From positions 2,833,608 to 2,897,607 of the forward strand of contig NZ_CP101620.1 in NCBI RefSeq assembly GCF_024399475.1: a stretch of DNA of 64,000 bases. The letters run 5' to 3'. Below are positions 17,701-25,683 of this stretch, piece after piece. Below the pieces are notes generated by a model. The model ran no database searches, was not told the DNA's origin, and saw nothing but the letters and a program-made list of their open reading frames with translations. The DNA comes from Allocoprobacillus halotolerans. GTDB taxonomy: Bacteria > Bacillota_I > Bacilli_A > Erysipelotrichales > Coprobacillaceae. The translations under genes and the position numbers were made by a program. Numbering within the stretch: the stretch's first letter is position 1; the number at the start of each line of letters is the position of its first letter.

Positions 17701-19176
17701 TTGTTCAAGTGTTGCGATAACGTAATTCTGTGGTGCCTCCTTTTCACGGATTGTATAAGTTCCATAATCAAGAAGTCCAGACTTGGCAACACCTTCTGCA
17801 TTTGTCGAAATTGTCGTGATGACATTTGAACCACTTAGGATTTCAAACTTGATACCTGCCTGCTTGACAATTTGTCCCGTTTTTCTATCTTTCTTGACAA
17901 CCTGAATATAACCCTGTTTCCAGTTGTTCGTTTGCGTAAATGAAGCTGTTTGACCAGCTTTCAACTCTACAGAATGAACTGTGGAATCCAGAACAAGATA
18001 ATCGGGAACCTTGACTTCCTGTACATAGATAGTTGTTGGTTTCAAATTTTCAATGGTTACTGTACCATCTTTTCCAGTTGTGTATGTGCCTAGACTCTGG
18101 CTCATATTCCCATTATAAGAAACCTTGAACTGGACATCAGAGATGAAATGACCTTTATTGTCTTTTTTGGCAATCTTGAGATTGGCTGTTCCAATCTTGA
18201 CTTTAAAGAATGCACTTGGCAAGGCTTCATCTAATTCTCCAGCAATAGCTACTTTTTGATAATTTCCGGAATCATCTAAACAAAGTAATTGTTTTTTATT
18301 CAAGTCTAGATCATTTGTTCCAGAAACAATTCTAGTATCATCAAAAGAATCATTGGCTGTGACTTTTAAAACACTACCATTCTTATCAAATGACAATCCT
18401 GTTCCCTTGAAATCATACTGATTTAAGATATCATTATTATCTTTCAATTCAATATAATAATGACTGCCATCAAATTCATTCATTTCATAAGTCTTAGCAA
18501 GACCAGCATTAGTTGCACTGAAACTCGGTATTTTACCCCAACTTACAAGTGTTTCACTATAAGAATCATAGTATGATTTGACTTTAGATTGAGTTGTTGT
18601 ATCTTTCCACTCAAAGGAATCATAGGTAGACGTTGCCCCACTTGTTGTCACACCTCGATAACCCCCGTTAGCATATCTTTCTCCAACCATGATTTCCCAT
18701 ACAATGATCTGAGCAGCCAACCACTGGTAAGCATTTCCTTTCACCTTCTTCAATGAACCACTGTTGTTAAAGGATACATTGATTTTGGTAGGCGCTAAAC
18801 TTAATACTCTACTAATAAGGATTTCTTTTTGCGAAGCTGTTAGATACGTATTCTTCTGTGCCTCTTCAATCAAATCAATGGTATCAGTCGGTGTATACTG
18901 TGTACCATCATGAATGGATTTTCCATGTTCCAAACAATAAAAATATTGTCCATTATCTGTTAAAAGAACTGTCTTTCCCTCACTATAAGTACTTTCTTCA
19001 AGAATAGTTCCATCATTCAATTTTACTCCACCTTTAGCTAATACACCAGCAAGATAGTTATATGTATTCATCTTGTATGTAGCTCCATAAACTTCTCCAA
19101 TATTGAGTGTAAAAAGACATGATAACATGAAAAGTATAAATTTTTTCAATTTCATAAAATGCTTATGTTTATCCAT
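14800..19176 (-). CDS. Thioester- and SpaA/Cna-B-repeat surface adhesin, 1458 residues
   Basis: A signal peptide (KLKKFILFMLSCLFTLNIGEVYG) is followed by a thioester domain. Cys81 in GQYFYCLEHG and Gln156 in AAQIIVWE fit the Cys and Q-x-x-hydrophobic-W pair that forms a covalent host-binding thioester. About eleven SpaA/Cna-B-like domains follow, each starting with a Lys strand (for example VKKIDDTG) and ending in a Glu strand (ILREIKTP, IKETKAPEG), which can form stabilising isopeptide bonds. Four of them, about residues 1015-1350, are close tandem repeats of roughly 84 residues. The C-terminus has one membrane helix and RDRKQKQM but no LPXTG; VQTDDSS stands in its place. The ATG at 19176 follows AAAGGAGGAAATAAAT. 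An adhesin role is inferred. Confidence 0.88.
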   Translation of the reverse strand: MDKHKHFMKLKKFILFMLSCLFTLNIGEVYGATYKMNTYNYLAGVLAKGGVKLNDGTILEESTYSEGKTVLLTDNGQYFYCLEHGKSIHDGTQYTPTDTIDLIEEAQKNTYLTASQKEILISRVLSLAPTKINVSFNNSGSLKKVKGNAYQWLAAQIIVWEIMVGERYANGGYRGVTTSGATSTYDSFEWKDTTTQSKVKSYYDSYSETLVSWGKIPSFSATNAGLAKTYEMNEFDGSHYYIELKDNNDILNQYDFKGTGLSFDKNGSVLKVTANDSFDDTRIVSGTNDLDLNKKQLLCLDDSGNYQKVAIAGELDEALPSAFFKVKIGTANLKIAKKDNKGHFISDVQFKVSYNGNMSQSLGTYTTGKDGTVTIENLKPTTIYVQEVKVPDYLVLDSTVHSVELKAGQTASFTQTNNWKQGYIQVVKKDRKTGQIVKQAGIKFEILSGSNVITTISTNAEGVAKSGLLDYGTYTIREKEAPQNYVIATLEQSQGITDNGKTYSIEVYNEPVLGKIELLKQDKETGNTAQGDATLKDAQYVLKANDNILNPADGSVLYKKDEVISQKTVGNGVWGDTGIKKTDDNAKITWSNLPMGSYRIEETKSSTGYLLDDPQIVTLTSSNATQQLVIKNVISYEQVIKGKLEIAKMTSDGTSGVVQGLAGVEFTIKLYSDVQKNGWDQAKTYDVLVTDKTGRDTSIDLPYGIYQIKETKTPENYYPSGDFFITIDEDKEIEYRMVNNAPFKAWLKVLKMDENGQKVTLSNATFKLKDSQGNYVKQKVGLVYKDEWTTDDKGYVVLDNMIEAGKYTIEELKTPEGFLVGDDIKVNISSDNKDITFDEDFQPVIEVSFVDEKPTGHLILHKAFEKDEDTAVGGATFKVTANQDIVDPATGKSIYKKGDPVNIGIATDGIYMIDESGKLELVDLPLGTQGASYKVEEIATVDGYVLLDEPIIFEFTIKDNTIKEYTVEKTVKNRLTETYFSKQDLGGQELKGGEYSVMDAKTNEIIDQWTSNGRTHVVKGLVMGKDYIYREDLTPLGYTYAKDVPFTMTENKQTIVMKDTRVAVKKIDDTGNNVKGATLQVVSVKTKDIIDQWITDENTHDVEGLRVGQTYILREIKTPDGYARANEVEFTVKENEDMNFVMIDKKVIFSKIDAGGKEIEGASMQVVDKATDEVIDEWISTKESHEINNLVVGKTYILHEDLAPVGKNLAQDIEFIVTADKNQHIEMIDTAVGIIKKDELGNLVKGATLQVINNKTKNIVNQWVSDENVHYVEGLMAGETYTVLEIETPKGYQVAKPVTFTVNGQKDMLLTMTDQRILTDIVIDKIDSQTKKNILYKDFEFTLYSDSKCQKALQTVKANNIQGTVTFEDLEYGQTVYIKETKAPEGYQLSTQVISIVLDDHLEGIGKVYRLAYENEKIPVTIVQTDDSSDFINHLIVLGGCFILILVIMYRDRKQKQM

Positions 19177-19178
19177 AT

Positions 19179-19223
19179 TTATTTCCTCCTTTGTTCGTCT
19201 AAACATAGCTCAGTTATCTCCAC
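19179..19223 (-). CDS. Possible 14-codon leader ORF before the surface protein
   Basis: A GTG preceded by the near-perfect site AAAGGAGGTGAT opens MEITELCLDEQRRK. It stops two bases before the ATG of the surface protein, inside the latter's own ribosome site. Such an arrangement could couple translation. The sequence gives no other sign that it is translated, and it may be only a strong ribosome site by chance. Confidence 0.25.
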   Translation of the reverse strand: MEITELCLDEQRRK

Positions 19224-19247
19224 ATCACCTCCTTTGATAAAACCAAC

Positions 19248-19271
19248 AAAAAAAGACAGGTCAATCCTGTC
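19248..19271 (-). terminator. Hairpin terminator or attenuator in the leader of the surface protein gene
   Basis: On the minus strand GACAGG-ATTGA-CCTGTC followed by seven T lies about 70 nt before the surface protein start. azlD already has its own terminator at 19327-19350, so this second one may attenuate the surface protein gene. Confidence 0.6.
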
Positions 19272-19326
19272 ATGAAATACAAATTCCTTTTCAATCATTA
19301 AAAAAAACAATATAATTCAATGTCAT

Positions 19327-19350
19327 AAAAAAATCCCATCTAAAATGGGA
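19327..19350 (-). terminator. Terminator of azlCD
   Basis: On the minus strand TCCCAT-TTTAG-ATGGGA is followed by seven T; the azlD stop codon lies in the loop. Confidence 0.85.
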
Positions 19351-19650
19351 TAATGATTTGTGCAATCAAACTACATATAACGGTCACGCAGGCTACAAAC
19401 ACCAAACCTTTTTGACGATAAGCAAAATAAATACCAGCTAATCCTCCAATCAATGCACTGCTGATATGTCCCGTTGCATATAAAATGCCAGGGAATGTTA
19501 AGGCTGATAAAACAGCATATGGAACATAATATAATATCGAACGGATAAAACGCGAGTGAATTTCTTTTTAAAAAATGTGAGTGGCAACATCCTTGGCAGA
19601 TAAGTCATCACTGCCATCACCACAACAGTTAACAATAAATAACTTGACAT
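19340..19650 (-). CDS. azlD: Branched-chain amino acid exporter small subunit AzlD (one frameshift)
   Basis: AzlD is the small membrane partner of AzlC in branched-chain amino acid export. The first frame gives MSSYLLLTVVVMAVMTYLPRMLPLTFF. After one added base in the five-T run (plus strand 19565-19569) the protein continues SRFIRSILYYVPYAVLSAL and ends LIAQIIIPF, about 103 residues with three helices. Its ATG overlaps the azlC stop (TAATG). Confidence 0.85.
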
Positions 19651-20345
19651 TATGTATTCTCCTCAATCGGATAACGTAATGCGCCATATAAAGCCGCTAG
19701 TAATGTTGCGATAATTAATTGAAATCCACTCGATAATCCTTGAAATAAAGGCACTTCATACATTATAGTTGAAAGCAAAGCTCCTATCACTACAACTTCT
19801 AAAATCGCACGTGATTTGGCAGAAGCTGGAATAATAATCGCCAAAAACATACCATATAAAGCTAATCCCATCGCATTTTGTAAAACTGGTGGTAAAATAT
19901 TTGTAAGTGTTTCACCCACAAATGTTCCACTTGTCCATCCGATAATAGGAATCAAGATAAATCCTGCCATAAAACGAAATGACAATGTTCCTTGTTCCAA
20001 AGATGCCAAACTAAATGTTTCATCTGTAATACCAAAAGAAATCACCATTCTTTCAAGTGTTGACATCTTTTGATCTATCTTTTGACTTAAAGATAAAGAC
20101 ATTAAAAAATAACGTGCATTAATCATTAATAAAGTCAATGCAGTTTCATAATAAGAAGCCTGAGTCAGCATCAAAGATACGCCTGCAAATTGCCCCGATG
20201 ATGTTAAATTCGTAATTGAAATCAAGGTTGCCAAACCAAATGGTAAACCACTTGATGCTACAAAAACACCAAAAGAAAAAGATACTGGAAAATATCCTAA
20301 AGCAATCGGAAGTGATCTTTTGCACCCTTTTAAAAACTCTTCCAT
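19650..20345 (-). CDS. azlC: Branched-chain amino acid exporter large subunit AzlC
   Basis: This 231-residue membrane protein of the AzlC family forms with AzlD an exporter for branched-chain amino acids. Family segments are ALGYFPVSFSFGVFVASSGL near the N-terminus and INARYFLMSLSLSQKI in the middle. The ATG at 20345 (MEEFLKGCKRS) was chosen because GGAGGGGATTGT precedes it; the longer frame upstream lacks a site. It is coupled to azlD by TAATG. Confidence 0.92.
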   Translation of the reverse strand: MEEFLKGCKRSLPIALGYFPVSFSFGVFVASSGLPFGLATLISITNLTSSGQFAGVSLMLTQASYYETALTLLMINARYFLMSLSLSQKIDQKMSTLERMVISFGITDETFSLASLEQGTLSFRFMAGFILIPIIGWTSGTFVGETLTNILPPVLQNAMGLALYGMFLAIIIPASAKSRAILEVVVIGALLSTIMYEVPLFQGLSSGFQLIIATLLAALYGALRYPIEENT

Positions 20346-20387
20346 ACAATCCCCTCCATATATCCCTATATGATACATGAATCAAAA

Positions 20388-20909
20388 TCACTTATCAAAT
20401 AAATTTTTCTCAATAAATTCCATAATTTCTTCTCTTGGTGTTAAAACCTGATAAAATGCTTTTCTCAAATCAAGTCTTTGAATATCAACTGAACGAATAT
20501 CACTCAATTGAATACGACAATATGTTATATGTGTATCTGTTTTTATTTTAATATCTTTTTCAAAAAGTGGATTCACAGGTGTTGAATCTTTTTTAATTGA
20601 AGTACATGGAACAACAAGCATTTTATATCCCATATCTTTTAAAACATAACACCAATGTCCATCCATCAATTCTTTAGGAAAACCACGTCCAATATTAAAA
20701 TAAGCTAACTCATGAATATGTGGTCTTTTATGTACATGATAGAATGTTTGATTACAATCACCATCTTTAACCAAATGACAATAAAAATATTCAAGCTGAC
20801 TGGTTTGATGCAACAAAGCATAACTGTATTTCTCTACATCATAAACACCGGATTCTTCTAATTTTTTTAATGATTTATTCATTTCTAGTAAATTATTACG
20901 TATACTCAT
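20388..20909 (-). CDS. PemK/MazF-like protein, no antitoxin beside it
   Basis: A 173-residue protein whose middle part resembles the MazF/PemK barrel: ELAYFNIGRGFPKELMDGHW, then KMLVVPCTSIKKDS and ITYCRIQLSDIRSVDIQRLD. In classic MazF these strands carry an mRNA endoribonuclease site, but the usual GSEQ-x-x-x-R-P motif is altered to PKELMDGHW, so activity is uncertain. No small antitoxin ORF is coupled to it. It lies 42 bp upstream of azlC on the same strand and is divergent from glmS. Confidence 0.5.
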   Translation of the reverse strand: MSIRNNLLEMNKSLKKLEESGVYDVEKYSYALLHQTSQLEYFYCHLVKDGDCNQTFYHVHKRPHIHELAYFNIGRGFPKELMDGHWCYVLKDMGYKMLVVPCTSIKKDSTPVNPLFEKDIKIKTDTHITYCRIQLSDIRSVDIQRLDLRKAFYQVLTPREEIMEFIEKNLFDK

Positions 20910-21109
20910 AATAACCCTCCTATTATATATATACGCATATTTTTCTCATTTTTCTTTTTTTTAATCAAATTTTTTTAATTTTCTTTATTTTTTCATTTCA
21001 ACTACGATTATATACCTTTTTAACATCATTATAGAATTTTTAAAATATGAAAACTATTATTCATTATTTCATGTATAATAGCCTTATTGATGAAGTATAA
21101 ATAAAACAA

Positions 21110-21255
21110 GCGCCTGGACTTTTTGAAGTTGACGAGGACCAGATTTATCGAAAGATTCGGCGGATGATCTGGAGGTATGATGCTACCTGAACAATGAGCA
21201 AAAATAATGAGTGATCATTAAACAAATATCATTAGGCATCACTTCATCATATAAT
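21110..21255 (+). ncRNA. glmS self-cleaving ribozyme
   Basis: The core is unmistakable: AGCGCCTGGACTT around the cleavage site, AAGTTGACGAGGA, TTTATCGAAAGATTCGGCGG, followed by P3/P4-like pairing near 21170-21250. Glucosamine-6-phosphate triggers self-cleavage, which destabilises the glmS mRNA. A TATAAT box at 21074-21079 can provide the promoter. The 3' limit is approximate. Confidence 0.95.
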
Positions 21256-21282
21256 TTATTGAATATATGGAGGAAGATTTTT

Positions 21283-23083
21283 ATGTGTGGAATTACAGCT
21301 TATTGTGGAAAAGGAGAAGCTTTGCCTTTTTTAATGCAAGGCTTGTCTAAATTAGAGTATCGTGGTTATGATAGTGCTGGTGTGACAACACTAGAAAATA
21401 ATCAGTTGATAACTATTAAATGTAAAGGTAGATTAGAAAACTTAGAAAACAAATTAAAAGAACATCAATTAAATGGTCATGTTGGAATTGGACATACAAG
21501 ATGGGCAACGCATGGAATCCCATCTAATCTTAATTCTCATCCTCATACCAATCAAGATGAAACAATTGCTTTAGTGCATAATGGTATTATTGAAAATTAT
21601 CGTGAATTAAAAGATGAATTAATAAAAAAGGGTATCAGTTTCAATCTGATACTGATAGCGAAGTGGTTGTCATGCTTTTAGATAGTCTTTATGAAGGTAA
21701 TCTTTTAGAAGCTACTCAAAAAGTTTTAGGTTTGATTAAAGGAAGTTATGCTTTATGCATTCTTTCAACTCTTGAACCAGATCATATTATTGTAGCCAAA
21801 AAAGATAGTCCTTTAATTATTGGTGAAACAAAAGATGCTTACGTTGCTGCGAGTGATATTCCAGCTTTATTAGAATACACGAAAGATGTTTATTTTTTAA
21901 ATGATTATGAAATGGCTGTTTTATCTGCTGATCATATTGAATTTTACAATCAAGATGGACAAAGAATTGAAAAAGAAACAACAACAATTCCTTATGATTT
22001 AGAAGCAGCCAAAAAAGATGGCTATGATACTTTTATGTTGAAAGAAATTCATGAACAGCCTCATGTGATTGCTGAAACCTTAAGAGGTCGTATTCATCAA
22101 CAAGGAATCGTTTTAAATGAATTAAAAGATATTGATTTTTCAAAATTTGATAAAGTTTATTTTGTTGCTTGTGGAACTGCTTATCATGCATCTTTATGTG
22201 GGGCTCATGTTTTAAAGAAAGTTGTTCATCTTCCTGTTTTTAGTGAAGTGGCAAGTGAATTCCGTTATAATGATCCTTTTATTGATGAAAAAACTTTAGC
22301 TATCTTTGTTTCTCAATCAGGTGAAACAGCTGATACATTAGCTGCTTTACGTCTTGCGAAAGAGAAAAAGCCACAACAATTGCAATTGCCAATGTTTTAG
22401 GAAGTACGATTTCTAGAGATGCTGATTATGTTTTATATACTTGTGCGGGTCCAGAAATTGCTGTGGCTTCAACGAAAGCTTATACAACGCAACTTGTCCT
22501 TCTTATTTTATTAGCTTATTATATGGCTCAAAGTTTAAATCAGAATGTTCATGATGATGTGATTCAACAATTACAACTTATCCCTCAATATGTAGAAAAC
22601 ATTTTGAAAGACGAACCACTCTTTGAACAATATGCTCATATGTTAGAAGATCAACATGATGCTTATTTCATTGGTAGAAATTTAGATTATGCCAGTGTTT
22701 TAGAAGGTGCTTTAAAACTCAAAGAAGTTTCTTATGTACATGCTGATGCATATGTTGCTGGAGAATTAAAACATGGCCCAATTGCTTTGATTGAAAATAA
22801 TTCGGTTGTTATTGCAGTCGCAACACAACCTCATATAGCTCAAAAAACCATCAGCAATATTCAAGAAACAATTGCCAGAGGAGCACGTGTCATTTTATTA
22901 ACGACTCATCAAGAAGAAGTCAAAAATGTTCAAAACACTTATTATTTACCAGATATAGAGCCAACACTTCAAGCAATCCTTGTAGCCATTCCATTACAAC
23001 TTATTGCTTACTACACAGCTTGTCTAAAAGAATGCGATGTGGATAAACCACGTAATTTAGCAAAATCTGTGACGGTTGAATAA
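21283..23083 (+). CDS. glmS: Glutamine-fructose-6-phosphate aminotransferase (two frameshifts)
   Basis: GlmS makes glucosamine-6-phosphate, the entry step to cell wall amino sugars. Cys1 (MCGITAYCGKG) starts the glutaminase domain, with HTRWATHG and NGIIENYRELK. Two sugar isomerase domains follow, with VACGTAYHA, SQSGETADT and the C-terminal PRNLAKSVTVE. The gene is read in three frames. One added base at six A (21624-21629) gives KKGYQFQSDTDSEVV, and one at five A (22365-22369) gives KEKKATTIAIANVLG, about 600 residues in all. An essential gene with two breaks points to sequencing error. GGAGGAAGATTTTT precedes the ATG. Confidence 0.96.
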
Positions 23084-23105
23084 AAAACACCTTTGGGTGT
23101 TTTTT
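23082..23105 (+). terminator. Terminator of glmS
   Basis: AAAACACC-TTTG-GGTGTTTT with a T run directly follows the glmS stop. Confidence 0.85.
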
Positions 23106-23185
23106 ATAATTCATTTTGAAAAATGAATCTTTATTCTTCACAAGAAGTTATGAAATTGATATAATAATAGTCGAGGTGATGAATC

Positions 23186-24433
23186 GTGGAAAAACGTGAA
23201 CCAAAAGATTTAACAAATTATGATAAACGTTTTGAAGAAGATCCAAGCTCATTTAATGATTTTCAGGCTATGGATTATGTAAAAGAATTGAAAAATCAAG
23301 GTCGAAATGACGAAGCTATTGAAGTAGGAAAGACATTTTTACAAGTTGGCGAAGGATTAAGTGGTTTTATTAATCATTATGGTTATGCACTTTATAATAA
23401 ATATATTAATATTGATGAAGATAAAATCAAAGAAAAAGAAGATTTATTTTTCTCTATTGTTGATGAAATCACTGATTTATGTAAACAAGAAAAATATTCT
23501 CCTTTAGAAGCAACTATCAATAAAGCTATGAAGTATGTCATGAACCAGAAACCTGTCAATTATCAAAAATTATCTATGCTTTTAGATAAACTTGATATCC
23601 AAACACTCAGCATTGATCCTTTTATTAATAGTGCTGGAAAAGAATATGAATCTAAAAAAGAAAAATGGTATCGTTTAAAAGTTAGATGTTCATATGAATT
23701 AGAAGATTATAAAGCTTGTGTGGAATATGCAAACATGGCTTTTACACAACCAATTAAATGGCATTATAACAACTTAAATTGGGTGAAATATTACCGTGCC
23801 TCTTCTCTTGTTCATTTACAACGATATGAAGAAGCAGAAAATGAATTTTTAGCTTTAGGAAATAGAATTCCTAATGTTGATTCTTTCCAAGTGCTTTATG
23901 ATTTATATAAGAACACAGGAAAAGTTAAAGAAGCTTATACAAATCTTATTTATAAGTTCTTTAAATCTGGATATAGTCTTAATGAACTTACAACTTATGA
24001 AATGATTTTAGATATGGTTCAAACTGGTAAAAATCAAGAAATCATTGATTTAGCTAATGCCTTTGTTTACCAAATCAAAGCTGAAAATCAAAAGGATGTT
24101 TCACAAAATTCTATTTCTGAACAATATCAAGATATGGATAGCAGTTCATTATATGATCGTTTATACAATCAATTAATGGAACATCTTGATGAATATATTG
24201 ATCGTTATGAAGGAAAAGTTGTTTATTACAATAAAGATAAAGAATTTGGTAGCATTTATCAACATGATGATGATCACCTATTCTTTAGACAATCTGATTA
24301 TATTTATGATGAAATGGTTGAAAAACATGATGTTGTGGAATATAGTTTAATGAAAACTTTTGATTATAAAAAACAACAACCATCATCAAAAGCCATTTTA
24401 TTAAAAACTTTATATGAGGACATTCATTATTAA
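23186..24433 (+). CDS. TPR-repeat protein with C-terminal cold-shock-like domain
   Basis: This 415-residue protein has no signal peptide or membrane segment. Residues about 25-290 are helical and read as tetratricopeptide-type repeats (ELKNQGRNDEAIEVGKTFL, YRASSLVHLQRYEEAENEFLAL, LYKNTGKVKEAYTNLI). Residues about 345-410 look like a cold-shock OB fold: YEGKVVYYNKDKEFGSI, then DDHLFFRQSDY, which parallels the G-x-V-x-x-F-N-x-x-K-G-F-G-F-I and FFH signature. This suggests RNA or ribosome-associated binding, but no function is known to me. GTG start after GAGGTGATGAATC. Confidence 0.7.
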   Translation: MEKREPKDLTNYDKRFEEDPSSFNDFQAMDYVKELKNQGRNDEAIEVGKTFLQVGEGLSGFINHYGYALYNKYINIDEDKIKEKEDLFFSIVDEITDLCKQEKYSPLEATINKAMKYVMNQKPVNYQKLSMLLDKLDIQTLSIDPFINSAGKEYESKKEKWYRLKVRCSYELEDYKACVEYANMAFTQPIKWHYNNLNWVKYYRASSLVHLQRYEEAENEFLALGNRIPNVDSFQVLYDLYKNTGKVKEAYTNLIYKFFKSGYSLNELTTYEMILDMVQTGKNQEIIDLANAFVYQIKAENQKDVSQNSISEQYQDMDSSSLYDRLYNQLMEHLDEYIDRYEGKVVYYNKDKEFGSIYQHDDDHLFFRQSDYIYDEMVEKHDVVEYSLMKTFDYKKQQPSSKAILLKTLYEDIHY

Positions 24434-24457
24434 GCCATGTAATGCATGGCTTTTTTT
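24433..24457 (+). terminator. Terminator after the TPR/cold-shock gene
   Basis: AGCCATG-TAATG-CATGGCT followed by six further T. Confidence 0.85.
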
Positions 24458-24502
24458 ATCACACAACTTTGTTTTTTTCATACTCTATAATGAGGTGAAA
24501 AT

Positions 24503-25291
24503 GTGTTATCTATATTTCAAGAAATGCCTATTTTAATATTTATAGGTGCTATTATTTTTAACTGGTTATCAACCTTTCTAGGCGCTTCTTTAGTTTATTT
24601 TACAAATAAAGAAAACAAACATCTTGTTTCTATCGCCTTAGGAAGTAGTGCTGGTATTATGATTGCCGCATCATTTTTTTCTTTAATATTGCCAGCAATG
24701 AACTTATTAGAAAATATGAATAAATGGTATTTAATGATTATTCCATTAGGATTTCTATGTGGTGTTGCCTTTTTAGCTCTATGTGATCATTTTTTACCCC
24801 ATAAGCATATGATTTCAGGTGAAATTGAAGGTGTTCAATCACGCTTTTCTAAAAATCAATTATTGATGTTAGCAATGACATTGCATAATATCCCTGAAGG
24901 TTTAGCAGTCGGTGTTGCTTTTGCGAGTGCCCATCAACAATTCATTCCTGCTTTGATTCTTTCAATTGGAATAGGAATCCAAAACTTTCCTGAAGGAACA
25001 GCTATTGCTTTGCCTATGCACCAATATGGAAAAAGTAAATTCATCTCCATGATGTATGGACAATTCTCTGGTATCATTGAAATTCCTTCAGCTTTGCTTG
25101 GCTATATCTTTGCATCACTCATTCAAAACATTCTACCCTTTGCCTTAAGTTTTGCAGCTGGAGCCATGCTTTTTGTCTGTGTTGAAGATATGATTCCTGA
25201 GGCATGTTGTCATAAACAAATAGATATTGGTGCTTTATCTTGTATGCTTGGTTTTGTTGTGATGATGGTTTTAGATATTATGTTATCTTAA
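24503..25291 (+). CDS. ZIP family divalent metal transporter
   Basis: A 262-residue membrane protein with eight predicted helices. The metal-binding motifs HNIPEGLAVG (helix 4) and QNFPEGTAIA (helix 5) are the hallmark of ZIP importers for zinc and related ions, close to the ZupT/gufA group. In the second motif Gln replaces the usual His, which is common in that branch. The GTG at 24503 follows GAGGTGAAAAT. It is monocistronic. Confidence 0.9.
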   Translation: MLSIFQEMPILIFIGAIIFNWLSTFLGASLVYFTNKENKHLVSIALGSSAGIMIAASFFSLILPAMNLLENMNKWYLMIIPLGFLCGVAFLALCDHFLPHKHMISGEIEGVQSRFSKNQLLMLAMTLHNIPEGLAVGVAFASAHQQFIPALILSIGIGIQNFPEGTAIALPMHQYGKSKFISMMYGQFSGIIEIPSALLGYIFASLIQNILPFALSFAAGAMLFVCVEDMIPEACCHKQIDIGALSCMLGFVVMMVLDIMLS

Positions 25292-25369
25292 ACTATATTT
25301 ATGGTTTTTTCTAAATTTTGGTAAAATAATTCGTTAAATACTTATTATTTTATTATTTTTAAAAAAATG

Positions 25370-25398
25370 TTGACAAATATTTATCATTTCATTATGAT
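25370..25398 (+). promoter_or_regulatory. Sigma-A promoter of the T-box ABC operon
   Basis: TTGACA (25370-25375) and TATGAT (25393-25398) with a 17-bp spacer lie about 30 bp before Stem I of the T-box. Confidence 0.75.
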
Positions 25399-25424
25399 AT
25401 ATGATATATAAAACAAAAAGCCAT

Positions 25425-25655
25425 GATGTAACAGAGTAAAAATTTCTGAGACATAAGAGATATGATGGTTGGTGCAAATCATACGTTGAGAAATTTTGAA
25501 TACAGTACGGAGCTGTTATTCTGATAAGGGATAATCGGGGTCATAACGTTATTTATGAAAAGTTATTCAACTTATAAAGGTTATAATTGTGAGATTATAA
25601 CAAATTGAGGTGGTACCGCGTTCACTCGCCCTCTTGGGACGGGTTTTTTTGTTTT
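25425..25655 (+). promoter_or_regulatory. T-box leader, probably tyrosine-specific
   Basis: The leader contains the T-box bulge GAGGTGGTACCGCG (about 25606-25620) and a terminator with a T run. Stem I can be drawn: TAACAG pairs with CTGTTA at its base, and AAAATTTCT with AGAAATTTT above. The specifier side of the internal loop reads GAATACAGTACGG; the first TAC (25501-25503) is the best specifier candidate, a Tyr codon. It controls the ABC importer downstream. The codon choice is an inference. Confidence 0.85.
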
Positions 25656-25683
25656 ATAAATAAAAAGAGAGAGGAGAAATACT

